Of a DNA stretch of 64,000 bases, positions 9,874 to 19,146 are shown one piece after another. The notes below the pieces were generated by a model. That model searched no databases and was not told where the DNA came from. It saw only the letters and a list, made by a program, of their open reading frames with translations. The stretch's first letter is position 1, and each line of letters starts with the position of its first letter. Both the position numbers and the translations under genes were made by a program. Origin of the DNA: an uncultured Bacteroidales bacterium (GTDB lineage Bacteria > Bacteroidota > Bacteroidia > Bacteroidales > FEN-979); assembly GCA_903959905.1 (NCBI GenBank), contig CAJBYO010000039.1:31157-95156 (forward strand), written 5' to 3'.

Positions 9874-12800
9874 ATGTACTTTCACCGGTTAAATAAGGTA
9901 ATCTTGTCAGGAAATTTTCACCCGCTGCCGCTGCCCGACCTTTTGCAGCTTACGCTTTCAGAGCTGCGGCAAAATCGTTTCATGGGCATTCCCGGGAGTT
10001 TGTTTTTCCGGCCGCAGCCTTCCGGCATGTTAAGTATGACCCGGTACGGCCGTCTGCTTGAAACCCCGATTGGTGTTGCAGCAGGACCTCATACCCAACT
10101 TGCCCTGAATATTGTTGCAGCCTGGCTTTGCGGGGCCCGGTACATTGAACTGAAGACCATTCAAACACTGGATGAACTGGATGTTTCCAAGCCATGCATC
10201 GATATGCAGGATGAAGGGTATAACTGTGAATGGTCGCAGGAACTTAAAGTCCGCGAATCCTTTGCTGAATACCTCCATGCCTGGATACTGATACACATCC
10301 TCAGGAAGGAGCTTGGATTCCCCGCCACCGGTGGAGAATTGTTCAACATGAGTGTCGGTTACAACCTGGAAGGCATCCTGAAGGACAATGTACAGTGGTT
10401 TTTCAGCAGGATGCTTGACTGTTCGGCTGAACTGTCTGTGGCAAAGGAATTGATCCGGCATATCTACCCGGCCATTGACAGCGTCAACATCCCGGCGATG
10501 ATCTCTGACCATGTTACCCTGAGTACGATGCACGGCTGCCCCCCGGAGGAGATAGAAAAAATCGGGCTGTACCTGATCAACGAAAAGAATTTACACACCA
10601 CCGTCAAGTTGAACCCGACATTACTGGGGCCGGTTGAATTGCGGGGCTTGCTGAATACCCGGCTTGGCTTTACAACTGAGGTTCCCGATCTTGCCTTTGA
10701 ACATGACCTGAAATATCCGGATGCACTGAAAATCCTTGATTCACTCACGAAAGCGTCGGAAGCCATGGGGTTGCAGTTTGGTATTAAGCTCACCAATACA
10801 CTTGAAAGCAAGAATCACAAGGATGTCTTCGGCGCTTCGGAACCCATGATGTACATGAGCGGGAGGGCGCTGCATCCGATCAGCATAAGGCTTGCAGGGA
10901 AACTGCAGCACGACTTTGACGGCAAACTCGATATCTCCTTCTCTGCAGGTGTTGACTGCTTTAATGTTGCTGAGGTGCTGGCCTGCGGGATGAAACCTGT
11001 TACGGTATGCAGCGACCTGCTTAAACCCGGTGGTTACGGACGTTTGCATCAGTACATACAAAACCTGGAAACTGCCTTTTCACTGCACAGGGCCGACAGT
11101 CTGGATACGTTGATTCTCCATGTTGCCGGGAATGAAAACCTGGTAAGTCATGCCGCACTTCATAACCTTAACAGTTATGCTGATTGTGTTGCTGATAACC
11201 CTGCCTACCATAAAAACTCATTTTCAGATCCTTCCATCAAAACGACGCGCCCGCTGGGATGGTTTGACTGCATCCATGCCCCTTGCACCGATACCTGCCC
11301 TGCAAACCAGGATATCCCGGAATACATGTATCACACCGCCTCGGGTGATCTCCCTTCGGCATTCCGGACAATATTCAGAACCAACCCTTTCCCATCTGTT
11401 ACTGGCATGGTATGTGACCATTTATGCCAGCTTAAATGTACGCGGATCAATTACGATGAGCCTTTGCAGATCAGGGAAATCAAACGCTACGTTGCTGAAG
11501 CGGCCTCATCTGCAGCCTCCTCCCCGGCAAGTAACGGAAACCGGACAGCCATCATAGGGGCCGGACCGGCCGGGTTATCCTGTGCCTGGTTCCTGCGCCA
11601 GGCTGGCTTTGAAGTGGATGTTTTCGAGCAGAAAGAAATTGCGGGAGGAATGGTAGCAGCTGCCATTCCATCGTTCCGCCTCACCTCACAGGCGATTGAA
11701 AAGGATATTCAAAGAATTCTCGCATCCGGCATCCGGTTGCATGATAACCATAAAATTGATCAGAACCGGTTTAAGGAACTTTCACATAATTATGATGCAA
11801 TGTTCCTTGCAGCCGGGGCCCAGGAATCTGTAAAACTCAGCATTGACGGGGTTGACGCTGAAGGTGTTCTGGATCCGCTAGAGTTCCTGTATGATGTACG
11901 CAAAAACCGTGCAGCCCTGAAGGGAAACCGGATCGTCATCATCGGGGGCGGCAACACAGCCATGGATGCCGCCCGAACCGCCTACAGGCTGGCAGGCCCT
12001 GACGGAGATGTTACGGTGGTCTACCGCCGGACGATCCATGAGATGCCCGCCGATAAAGGAGAAATTGAAGCCGTACTGAACGAGGGTATCAGGGTGGTTG
12101 AGCTTGCCAATCCAATAAGAGTAAACGCCGCAGGGGGGAAAGTGACCGGACTATTATGCACCCGCAACACCCTCTCAGGCAAAGCAAAGGATGGCAGGCC
12201 GGTTCCGGTTGCCATTCCACAGTCGGAATTTGTGATTGACTGCGACACCATCATCCCTGCGATCGGGCAGGTACTTGCCATCGATTTTCTTGCCGGGGAA
12301 CAGTTGGAAACCGCTCCCGGCAGCTACCAGACGAAGGTTACGAAGTTATTCATTGGCGGCGACGCCCTTCGCGGAGCATCAACAGCCATCAATGCCATTG
12401 GCGACGGGCGGAAGGCTGCAATGGAGATTATTTCCGGGATCAGTCCTTTTTCACAGGATCATTCACTTACTGCTGACGCAGGTGTAAGAGATATAAACAA
12501 AGCTGACCTGATTCATCGTAAATCAGTCAGGGAATACGGGCGCCATCCTGCAGAAACGGCTTTGAACGATCGCAGGAATTTCAACCTGGTTATTGATTCA
12601 CTTCATCCGGAAGATGCTGCAGTAGAAGCTTCACGTTGTTTACAATGTGATATAATCTGCAATGTATGTGTGTCGGTTTGTCCGAACCTGGCAAATTTTG
12701 GCTATTCGGTCAAGCCTGTCCGGTACAACCTGAAAAAGGCTGTAATGCAGGAAGATGGAACGATTGTATTTGAAGAAGATAAGATTTTCATTACCGGGCA

Positions 12801-13194
12801 GCAGTACCAGGTTCTGAACATCAGGGATTTTTGCAATGAATGCGGTAACTGCACCACATTCTGCCCTACAGGCGGACGTCCGTTTGCCGACAAACCCGGG
12901 CTCTGTTTGTCGGTGGAGAGCCTGAATAAAGAAGAGACCGGCTTTTTCCTGAACCGGAATTCCGGCAGGCAGGTCCTTATTTACAAGGAAAAGGACAGCA
13001 TCCGGACACTGAGTCTTGCTGATGGCAGGTATGTTTATGAAACGGAACTTGTCAGGGCCGTTATAGACCCGGAAACCTTCGACCTCCTGGATGTGAAATT
13101 CCTGGTGCCATGCGTGAAAGAGGCCCATTTTGATATAGCGGCGGAGATGAGCGTGGTGATGAGGGGAGCGGGGGAGGTGACGGGTGACGGGTGA
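9874..13194 (+). CDS. ygfK: YgfK-type flavin / iron-sulfur oxidoreductase
   Basis: An 1106-residue multidomain oxidoreductase. Counting from the ATG at 9874, residues ~1-440 match the N-terminal barrel of E. coli YgfK (AAGPHTQLALNIV, MSVGYNLEGI, LSTMHGCPP, TDLLKPGGY). A GltD-like Fe-S domain begins near 463 (CIHAPCTDTCPANQDIPEYM), an FAD fold at ~562 (GAGPAGLS), an NAD(P)H fold at ~691 (GGGNTAMDAA), and two C-terminal 4Fe-4S motifs near 920 and 987 (CNVCVSVCP, CNECGNCTTFCP). The family was long called a putative selenate reductase subunit; its reported setting is anaerobic purine breakdown. It is the first gene of ygfK-PLP-PLP, 34 bases before the next. Its last residues (EVTGDG) and stop lie in a gacgggt tandem repeat. 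A TTG six bases upstream is an alternative start. Confidence 0.9.
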   Translation: MYFHRLNKVILSGNFHPLPLPDLLQLTLSELRQNRFMGIPGSLFFRPQPSGMLSMTRYGRLLETPIGVAAGPHTQLALNIVAAWLCGARYIELKTIQTLDELDVSKPCIDMQDEGYNCEWSQELKVRESFAEYLHAWILIHILRKELGFPATGGELFNMSVGYNLEGILKDNVQWFFSRMLDCSAELSVAKELIRHIYPAIDSVNIPAMISDHVTLSTMHGCPPEEIEKIGLYLINEKNLHTTVKLNPTLLGPVELRGLLNTRLGFTTEVPDLAFEHDLKYPDALKILDSLTKASEAMGLQFGIKLTNTLESKNHKDVFGASEPMMYMSGRALHPISIRLAGKLQHDFDGKLDISFSAGVDCFNVAEVLACGMKPVTVCSDLLKPGGYGRLHQYIQNLETAFSLHRADSLDTLILHVAGNENLVSHAALHNLNSYADCVADNPAYHKNSFSDPSIKTTRPLGWFDCIHAPCTDTCPANQDIPEYMYHTASGDLPSAFRTIFRTNPFPSVTGMVCDHLCQLKCTRINYDEPLQIREIKRYVAEAASSAASSPASNGNRTAIIGAGPAGLSCAWFLRQAGFEVDVFEQKEIAGGMVAAAIPSFRLTSQAIEKDIQRILASGIRLHDNHKIDQNRFKELSHNYDAMFLAAGAQESVKLSIDGVDAEGVLDPLEFLYDVRKNRAALKGNRIVIIGGGNTAMDAARTAYRLAGPDGDVTVVYRRTIHEMPADKGEIEAVLNEGIRVVELANPIRVNAAGGKVTGLLCTRNTLSGKAKDGRPVPVAIPQSEFVIDCDTIIPAIGQVLAIDFLAGEQLETAPGSYQTKVTKLFIGGDALRGASTAINAIGDGRKAAMEIISGISPFSQDHSLTADAGVRDINKADLIHRKSVREYGRHPAETALNDRRNFNLVIDSLHPEDAAVEASRCLQCDIICNVCVSVCPNLANFGYSVKPVRYNLKKAVMQEDGTIVFEEDKIFITGQQYQVLNIRDFCNECGNCTTFCPTGGRPFADKPGLCLSVESLNKEETGFFLNRNSGRQVLIYKEKDSIRTLSLADGRYVYETELVRAVIDPETFDLLDVKFLVPCVKEAHFDIAAEMSVVMRGAGEVTGDG

Positions 13195-13199
13195 CGGGT
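13179..13199. repeat. 7-base tandem repeat covering the ygfK stop codon
   Basis: Three perfect copies of GACGGGT run from 13179 to 13199. The ygfK stop (13192-13194) lies inside, so copy-number change would alter the protein's C-terminus. Confidence 0.8.
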
Positions 13200-13228
13200 G
13201 TGTTGTGAATCGTTTAATTTAAAGAGTT

Positions 13229-14701
13229 ATGATAGAAATTGTGGATGGGATCGTTGACCGGGTTGTGCTGGACAAGGCGATTAAGCATTACAGGGAAAAA
13301 GGTATTATTCTGCCGACTTTTGCGCAGATGCAGAACCCGGAACTGGTTCCGGGTATGATTAAGGATAAACTGAAAAACATCGGGTTGTGGGATCTTCATC
13401 CGCTGAACCTGTTCAGGATCACCTGGAAAAATGAACCGAAGGCAACCGGAGGACTTTACGGAAGTCCGAATTTTCTTGTGCTGCCTAAAGCGGTCACCGG
13501 GATTGATTCTCCCATCATCGTGATGCTGGGCAAGTGGTTCCCCACAGGTGCCCATAAAGTTGGTGCTGCCTACGGATGTCTTGCCCCGCGCATCATCACA
13601 GGTGGATTTGACCCGACGTATCACAAAGCTGTATGGCCGTCAACAGGGAACTATTGCCGCGGTGGTGCATTTGATTCGTACCTCATGGATGTGACCGCTG
13701 TTGCCATCCTTCCCGAAGAGATGAGCCGCGAGCGGTTTGCATGGCTCAAAGAGATTGGCGCTGAGGTGATCGCAACACCTGGATGCGAATCAAATGTGAA
13801 GGAGATCTATGATAAATGCTGGGAGATCAAACGAACCCGCAAGGATTGCATGATCTTCAACCAGTTTGAGGAGTTCGGAAACTCCTGCTGGCACTATGAA
13901 GTTACCGGCCATGCCATCGAAGAGGCATTCAGGCTGGTGGCCGGAAAGGAGGCCTCCATGGCTGCTTACATCTCTGCCACCGGATCAGCCGGCACCATTG
14001 CAGCCGGAGATTATCTGCGCACCAAATTTCCGCATCTCAAAGTGGTGGCATCAGAAGCGTTGCAGTGCCCGACACTCCTTCAGAATGGCTTCGGCGGCCA
14101 CCGCATTGAAGGCATCGGCGACAAGCATGTTCCCTGGATCCACAATGTGCGCAATACGGATGTGGTGACAGCCATTGATGACGAGGATTGTATGCGTCTG
14201 CTCAGGCTTTTCAACGAAAAGGAGGGGCATGAATATCTTGCAGCCAACGGGGTGGACAAGGAACTTATCGCCGTGCTGGATACCATCGGCATATCAGGCA
14301 TCGGCAACATTCTTTCAGCCATCAAGACTGCAAAGCACTTTGAATTCACCGGTGAGGATGTGATGGTGACCATAGCCACTGACTCGGCCGAAATGTATGG
14401 CTCAAGGTTGGAGGAACTTACTGCAGAAAGGGGCAATTATTCTCTGATGCAGGCCGCCCGCGATCACGAAAAATGCATGCTGGGAACTGCCCCGGCACAC
14501 ATGAAGGAACTTGGCTACAACGACCGGAAAGCCATTCATAACCTTAAATATTTCACCTGGATTGAACAACAGGGGAAAGAGGTGGATGATCTCCGCCAGT
14601 TGTGGGATGACCGCCGGATCTGGCCCGAAATATTCAGTCAGCCGGCCCGGTGGGATGAACTGATCAACGACTTTAACGAGCATACCGGACTTTTAAAATA
14701 G
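13229..14701 (+). CDS. Fold-type II PLP enzyme, function unknown, in the purine cluster
   Basis: A 490-residue pyridoxal-phosphate enzyme of the TrpB/cysteine-synthase superfamily. The predicted Schiff-base lysine is Lys110 in PTGAHKVGAAYG, reminiscent of TrpB. A substrate loop STGNYCRGGA and a glycine-rich phosphate loop (ATGSAGT) are visible, followed by a cystathionine-synthase-like EGIGDKHVPW segment. It is longer than ordinary cysteine synthases (about 310 residues) and lacks the YgeX lysine motif as I recall it (FGLNAFK). It lies between ygfK and a threonine-synthase-like gene (6-base gap), the slot where other clusters carry the diaminopropionate ammonia-lyase YgeX. I infer a beta-elimination or amino-acid lyase activity on a purine-derived amino acid; a desulfhydrase is also possible. 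Confidence 0.75.
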   Translation: MIEIVDGIVDRVVLDKAIKHYREKGIILPTFAQMQNPELVPGMIKDKLKNIGLWDLHPLNLFRITWKNEPKATGGLYGSPNFLVLPKAVTGIDSPIIVMLGKWFPTGAHKVGAAYGCLAPRIITGGFDPTYHKAVWPSTGNYCRGGAFDSYLMDVTAVAILPEEMSRERFAWLKEIGAEVIATPGCESNVKEIYDKCWEIKRTRKDCMIFNQFEEFGNSCWHYEVTGHAIEEAFRLVAGKEASMAAYISATGSAGTIAAGDYLRTKFPHLKVVASEALQCPTLLQNGFGGHRIEGIGDKHVPWIHNVRNTDVVTAIDDEDCMRLLRLFNEKEGHEYLAANGVDKELIAVLDTIGISGIGNILSAIKTAKHFEFTGEDVMVTIATDSAEMYGSRLEELTAERGNYSLMQAARDHEKCMLGTAPAHMKELGYNDRKAIHNLKYFTWIEQQGKEVDDLRQLWDDRRIWPEIFSQPARWDELINDFNEHTGLLK

Positions 14702-14707
14702 AAGTGC

Positions 14708-16054
14708 ATGGCTGAAAAGTTTCACTTTGAGTGTGTTGATTGCCAGTCAGAATATCCTGGAAACCAGGTTATCTACCTTTGTCCGTCGTGTGATCAGGAC
14801 AACAACCCCGGTGAGCCTCCAAGGGGTGTGCTGAAAACGGTTTATGAGTATGACAAGATCCGGGGCCTTGCACCTTCAGCTCAATTGTTTGATCACTTGA
14901 GGATGGGTCATTATCTTCCTTTGATGCCAATCAGGGAATGGAGTTCGTGGCCGGTACTGAGAGTGGGGGATACGCCGATGTATAAGTGGACAGGCGGACG
15001 AGCGGACGGGCGGACAGGTGGGCAGGCGGACAAGCGGACAGGTGGGCAGGCGGACAAGCGGACAGGTGGACAGGTGGACGAGTGGACGGTTGGAATTGAC
15101 GGAGGTGGGGCAGAGGTTTTTTTGAAGGATGATTCGCAGAATCCGACATTTTCGTTCAAGGACCGGGCATCGGCACTGGTGTCGGCATGGGCGAAAGAAA
15201 ATGGCATAACCAACCTGGTTGCTGCTTCAACAGGGAATGCCGGGTCATCCCTGGCAGGAATCTGTGCCTCGCAGGGGCAGCAGGCGATGATTGTTGTTCC
15301 GGCTGCGGCGCCACTGGCCAAACTCACACAGATACTGATGTATGGCGCCAGGCTGGTGCCTGTAAAAGGGACCTACGACGATGCGTTTGACCTCAGTGTG
15401 CAGATTTCGGCAAAGTACGGATTCTACAACAGGAATACGGCATTCAACCCCCTGACCATCGAAGGAAAAAAAACAGTCTCTTTCGAGATTTTTGAGCAAT
15501 GCGGGCACCGGGTACCCGACAGGATCTTTATCCCTGTTGGCGACGGTGTAATCTATTCCGGGGTGTGTAAAGGATTTGAAGATCTTTTGCTGCTCGGGAT
15601 CACTGACCGGATGCCGGTGCTGGTTGCAGTGCAGGCGCAGGGAAGTGCGAACCTGATCGCAAACCTCGGGAACAGCGGATCATTTATATCAACACCGTCA
15701 AAAACCGTTGCCGATTCTATCTCGGTTAATGTTCCCCGGTGCTTCCGCATGACGGAATCATATATGAAGAAATATCAGGGTGAAAGTATTGCCGTTTCCG
15801 ACAGGGAAATTCTTGATGCCTCAGTAAAACTGTCGCATTCAGCAGGGATCTTTTCGGAACCTGCAGCGGTGGCTGCGTTTGCAGGGATGCTTCTATACAG
15901 AAGTCAGGGAAAGCTTCATCCCGGGTCGAAAAACGTAGTGTTGTTAACCGGAAGCGGTTTGAAGGATTTAACCGCCGTCCAGTCATCCATCAGCATCCCT
16001 GATGCCGTTGAACCTGAACTCAGCTCGGTAGAACTGATTTTAAATCACTCTTGA
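14708..16054 (+). CDS. Threonine-synthase-like PLP enzyme with an in-frame repeat insertion
   Basis: A 448-residue fold-type II PLP protein. An N-terminal zinc-ribbon-like pair (Cys9-x2-Cys12, Cys25-x2-Cys28) is followed by GDTPMYKW, the lysine motif SFKDRAS (Lys151), the ASTGNAGSSLAG loop and IPVGDG, as in threonine synthase. Residues ~95-134 are a low-complexity run of GG, R/Q, A/V, D, K/R units encoded by a purine-rich tandem repeat. They fall exactly in the loop between the GDTP strand and VFLKDDSQNP. The gene starts 6 bases after the PLP gene at 13229, so it may work in the same pathway (a diaminopropionate- or carbamoyl-diaminopropionate-type lyase) rather than in threonine biosynthesis. 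No other thr gene is near. Confidence 0.8.
   Translation: MAEKFHFECVDCQSEYPGNQVIYLCPSCDQDNNPGEPPRGVLKTVYEYDKIRGLAPSAQLFDHLRMGHYLPLMPIREWSSWPVLRVGDTPMYKWTGGRADGRTGGQADKRTGGQADKRTGGQVDEWTVGIDGGGAEVFLKDDSQNPTFSFKDRASALVSAWAKENGITNLVAASTGNAGSSLAGICASQGQQAMIVVPAAAPLAKLTQILMYGARLVPVKGTYDDAFDLSVQISAKYGFYNRNTAFNPLTIEGKKTVSFEIFEQCGHRVPDRIFIPVGDGVIYSGVCKGFEDLLLLGITDRMPVLVAVQAQGSANLIANLGNSGSFISTPSKTVADSISVNVPRCFRMTESYMKKYQGESIAVSDREILDASVKLSHSAGIFSEPAAVAAFAGMLLYRSQGKLHPGSKNVVLLTGSGLKDLTAVQSSISIPDAVEPELSSVELILNHS
14988..15090 (+). repeat. Purine-rich tandem repeat inside a coding region
   Basis: Imperfect repeats of a ~24-base unit built from GCGGACAAGCGGACAGGTGG and shorter gcggacaggt words. It is in frame and encodes residues ~94-128 of the threonine-synthase-like protein. 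It has the look of the phrase repeats found between genes elsewhere in the window. Confidence 0.85.
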
Positions 16055-16095
16055 GGTGTTGATGCAGAATTTGATAGTTCCTAAAACTTAAAAAG

Positions 16096-16440
16096 ATGAA
16101 AAAGCTAATCGTTGCCAGCCTGATCGCGTTAACTGTATTTGTTACCGGTGTTCTGCTGATGTCGTTTAAACCCGGGGTAAACGAAGAGAGTCTTGTCCTT
16201 GTCAGAACATTTGAGTCGGTGAACTCCATGTACGCATCTAAAATCATCATTTCCGACGGCACACAAATTTTAAAACAAATAGAACTTGAGGTGATGCGTC
16301 CGAAAACTCAGGAAAATAATGTGCTGAAAATCGCTTCAGCACTCAAAGAATTGAAAAATTCCGGCTACACACTGATAACTTCCAGCAGCGGAGGAAGTGA
16401 TGCTTTTACCATAACTGATTACGTTTTTGAGAAAAGGTAG
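16096..16440 (+). CDS. Small exported protein of unknown function
   Basis: A 114-residue protein. Residues 1-25 are a signal peptide or single membrane anchor (VASLIALTVFVTGVLL). The remainder is a compact alpha/beta-like domain with an IISDGTQILKQIELE strand pair, a helix (NNVLKIASALKELKNSG), and a C-terminal YVFEK ending. I do not recognise a named family, although short Bacteroidetes exported proteins with the same SDG, helix and YxFEK plan are familiar to me. It sits between the threonine-synthase-like gene (41-base gap) and the molybdenum hydroxylase (42-base gap) on the same strand. A link to the purine cluster is positional only. Confidence 0.6.
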   Translation: MKKLIVASLIALTVFVTGVLLMSFKPGVNEESLVLVRTFESVNSMYASKIIISDGTQILKQIELEVMRPKTQENNVLKIASALKELKNSGYTLITSSSGGSDAFTITDYVFEKR

Positions 16441-16482
16441 TGCAACATCCTGTATTCCAATTAGCACCAAGCGGTTCCTGAT

Positions 16483-19137
16483 ATGATTTCATTCCTGTTA
16501 AATGATGTTGAAGTTCAATATGCTGGTGATGAAAACCAGACACTGTTGCATTATTTAAGGGAGCTGGCAGGAATCACGTCGGTAAAAGACGGATGTTCCG
16601 GTCAGGCAGCCTGCGGTGCATGCATGGTAGAGATTGACGGGAAAGCCAGGTTATCCTGCACACAGAAGATCAAATTTTTAAAGGGGCATCATGTTGTAAC
16701 CATGGAAGGCATCCCAGGCACGGTTCGGGATGTCATTGCCCGCGCCTATGTTGAAAAAGGGGCGGTACAATGTGGCTTCTGCACACCGGGCCTGATCATG
16801 CGAACAAAGGTCCTCTTTGCTGAGAATCCGTTTGCCGACCGGGAGCAGATCAAACAGGCCATCGGACTTAACCTGTGCAGGTGCACAGGTTATATTAAAA
16901 TCGTTGATGCCATTGAAGAGGCGTTAAAAAATCTCATGGATGTGGATGAATCCGGAGATAGAGATCAAAATGAGGTTGAAGGTTCATCCCCTGAAAAGGG
17001 TAAAACCCCTAACGCCTCAGGGATCGGTTCCCCGTTACCCAAGTACGAAGCTTTTGATACGGCCATCGGGAAGCGGAAATTTGTGAATGACATGCAGGTG
17101 CGCGGGATGCTGCACGGTGCGCTCCGGTTCAGCGATCATCCGAGGGCGAAAATATTGTCCATTGATTCTTCAGAGGCGGAAAAAACAGGGGGTGTTATAA
17201 GGATTTTTACGGCTGCGGATGTGCCCGGTGACAGGTATACTGGATTGATTTTCAGCGACTGGCCACTGATGATCGCGCCCGGTGAGGTGACACGGTACAT
17301 CGGGGATGTGGTTGCCGGGGTTGTGGCTACAGATGAAGAGACTGCCCGCAACGCCGCAAAGCTCATCAAGGTTGAATATGAGGTGCTTGAGCCGGTATCT
17401 GACATGCACCGGGCGCTTGATCCCGCCTCACCGGCGGTGCACCCGGGGAAAAGCAACCTGCTTGAAAAATGCATCGTTCGGCGCGGTGAACCTGTTCAGC
17501 AGGAGTTTGACCGTTCAGCACATTTTATAACAGGCGTATTTGAGACCCAGCGCATTGAGCATGCCTTTCTTGAAACAGAGGCGGCGCTGGCACTGCCTGA
17601 AGGCAATGGGATTCATCTTTACAGCCAGGGACAGGGAATTTACGTTGATCAGCGCCAGGTGGCCTCATTGCTGGGAGTGGATGAAGAGCAGGTCAGGGTT
17701 ACACTGGTTCCCTGCGGAGGTGGCTTTGGTGGCCGTGAGGATATGACCGTTCAGGGCCATGTTTCTCTTTTTGCTTTCCTGCTGCAGCAGCCTGTGAAAC
17801 TTCACCTGTCGAGGGAAGAATCAATCATCATGCATCCGAAGCGTCACCCTGTGTGGATGGATATTTCGCTAAGCTGTGATGAGAACGGCATGCTTACCGC
17901 GTTGAAACTGCAGGCTGTCGGCGATACAGGCGCCTACGCTTCGGTCGGAACCAAAGTGATGGAGCGTGTGGCGGGCCATGCAAGCGGAGGGTATCACCTT
18001 CCATCTGTGGATATTGAGGCGCTTACCGTTTACACCAACAACATCCCTTCCGGTGCCATGCGCGGCTTTGGAGCCAACCAGGTGGCTTTTGCCCTGGAAG
18101 GCTGCATTGACGACCTGTGCGCAAAAGGTGGTTTTGACCGGTGGAAATTCAGGTATGACAATGCCCTTGACACCGGGAAGATGACCGCCACCAGCCAGAT
18201 CCTCGGCAAAGGTGTTGGTGTCAAAGCATGCCTGCTGGCGCTTAAGGATCATTTCTATGCAGCAAAATACGCAGGTTTGGCCTGTGGCATCAAGAATTCC
18301 GGTGTTGGCAACGGCATGACCGATTTCTGTGATGTGAAGATTTCCATCCTCGCGGGAGGAAGAGTTTTAATAGAGCACGGTTGGACCGAAATGGGGCAGG
18401 GTGTGCAGAATATGGCCATTCAAACCCTGAACCAGGAGACTGGTATTGACCCCTCGCTTGTTGAAGTTGTTGTAGACACCAATGCCGGTCTTCCAACCGG
18501 AATGACCACGTCATCCAGGGCAACCGCCCTGCTGGGGAATGCAATCATTGATGCCTGCAATGCCCTTCGCGATGACCTGGAACAGTTCGCTCCCGGATGT
18601 GTTGATTTGAAGGGAAAATGGTTGAAAAATGCGCTGGTTCAACTTGCAGGTAACACCTACCCGGGAAAATACTACTGCGACTGGACGACGAAACCGGGTG
18701 CCAGCGTGGAAAAGATTATCACCCATTATTCCTATGGCTATGCCGCACAGCTGGTGGTACTCAATGACCGGGGCGACATTGACACCGTGTATGCCGCCCA
18801 TGATGCGGGAAAGATCATGAACCCCATGCTTTTTGAAGGCCAGATCCAGGGAGCGGTTCATATGGGACTGGGTTATGCGCTTACAGAAGACCTGCCCATG
18901 AGGGATGGTCGCCTGTTGAGCACGAAACTGGCCGATTGCGGTGTTCTCAGTGCTAAAAACACCCCCGAAATCGTGGTTATTGGTGTTGAAGAAGCCGACC
19001 CTGTAGGTCCTTACGGGGCCAAGGGCATCGGTGAGATCGGACTGGTGCCTACGGCAGCGGCTGTTGCCAATGCATTTTTCCGGTTTGACGGTATCAGGCG
19101 AAAGCAGCTGCCGATGAAACGAAAGGGGAGACCCTGA
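16483..19137 (+). CDS. xdhD: FAD-less molybdenum hydroxylase (XdhD-like, 2Fe-2S plus Moco)
   Basis: An 884-residue fusion of a 2Fe-2S subunit and a molybdopterin subunit with no FAD domain. The plant-type cluster uses Cys38, Cys44, Cys47 and Cys59. The second cluster shows QCGFCTPG and LCRCTGYIK (residues ~100-145). A linker of ~40 polar residues leads to the Moco domain (~185-884), with GGGFGGRED, AMRGFGANQ, EMGQGVQN and the catalytic-glutamate segment GAKGIGEIGL near the C-terminus. This plan matches xanthine-dehydrogenase-like proteins linked to selenium metabolism, including E. coli XdhD. It should hydroxylate or reductively dehydroxylate a purine. No FAD subunit (YgfM type) is encoded nearby, so YgfK is a plausible electron partner. 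No selenium gene is in the window. Confidence 0.85.
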   Translation: MISFLLNDVEVQYAGDENQTLLHYLRELAGITSVKDGCSGQAACGACMVEIDGKARLSCTQKIKFLKGHHVVTMEGIPGTVRDVIARAYVEKGAVQCGFCTPGLIMRTKVLFAENPFADREQIKQAIGLNLCRCTGYIKIVDAIEEALKNLMDVDESGDRDQNEVEGSSPEKGKTPNASGIGSPLPKYEAFDTAIGKRKFVNDMQVRGMLHGALRFSDHPRAKILSIDSSEAEKTGGVIRIFTAADVPGDRYTGLIFSDWPLMIAPGEVTRYIGDVVAGVVATDEETARNAAKLIKVEYEVLEPVSDMHRALDPASPAVHPGKSNLLEKCIVRRGEPVQQEFDRSAHFITGVFETQRIEHAFLETEAALALPEGNGIHLYSQGQGIYVDQRQVASLLGVDEEQVRVTLVPCGGGFGGREDMTVQGHVSLFAFLLQQPVKLHLSREESIIMHPKRHPVWMDISLSCDENGMLTALKLQAVGDTGAYASVGTKVMERVAGHASGGYHLPSVDIEALTVYTNNIPSGAMRGFGANQVAFALEGCIDDLCAKGGFDRWKFRYDNALDTGKMTATSQILGKGVGVKACLLALKDHFYAAKYAGLACGIKNSGVGNGMTDFCDVKISILAGGRVLIEHGWTEMGQGVQNMAIQTLNQETGIDPSLVEVVVDTNAGLPTGMTTSSRATALLGNAIIDACNALRDDLEQFAPGCVDLKGKWLKNALVQLAGNTYPGKYYCDWTTKPGASVEKIITHYSYGYAAQLVVLNDRGDIDTVYAAHDAGKIMNPMLFEGQIQGAVHMGLGYALTEDLPMRDGRLLSTKLADCGVLSAKNTPEIVVIGVEEADPVGPYGAKGIGEIGLVPTAAAVANAFFRFDGIRRKQLPMKRKGRP

Positions 19138-19146
19138 CGACCGGAA

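Noticed and set aside
14988..15090. CRISPR-like or minisatellite array in a gap
   Set aside because: The open frame continues through the repeat and conserved PLP-enzyme motifs lie on both sides, so it is coding.
14911..15327. Minus-strand Pro/Ser/Ala-rich frame
   Set aside because: It is generated by the antisense of the in-frame repeat in the threonine-synthase-like gene and its conserved flanks.
16483..19137. Selenoprotein or in-frame UGA in the purine hydroxylase
   Set aside because: The family is selenium-linked in the literature, but the gene reads through without UGA and no selenium gene is in the window. Any selenium would be a labile cofactor, which sequence cannot show.
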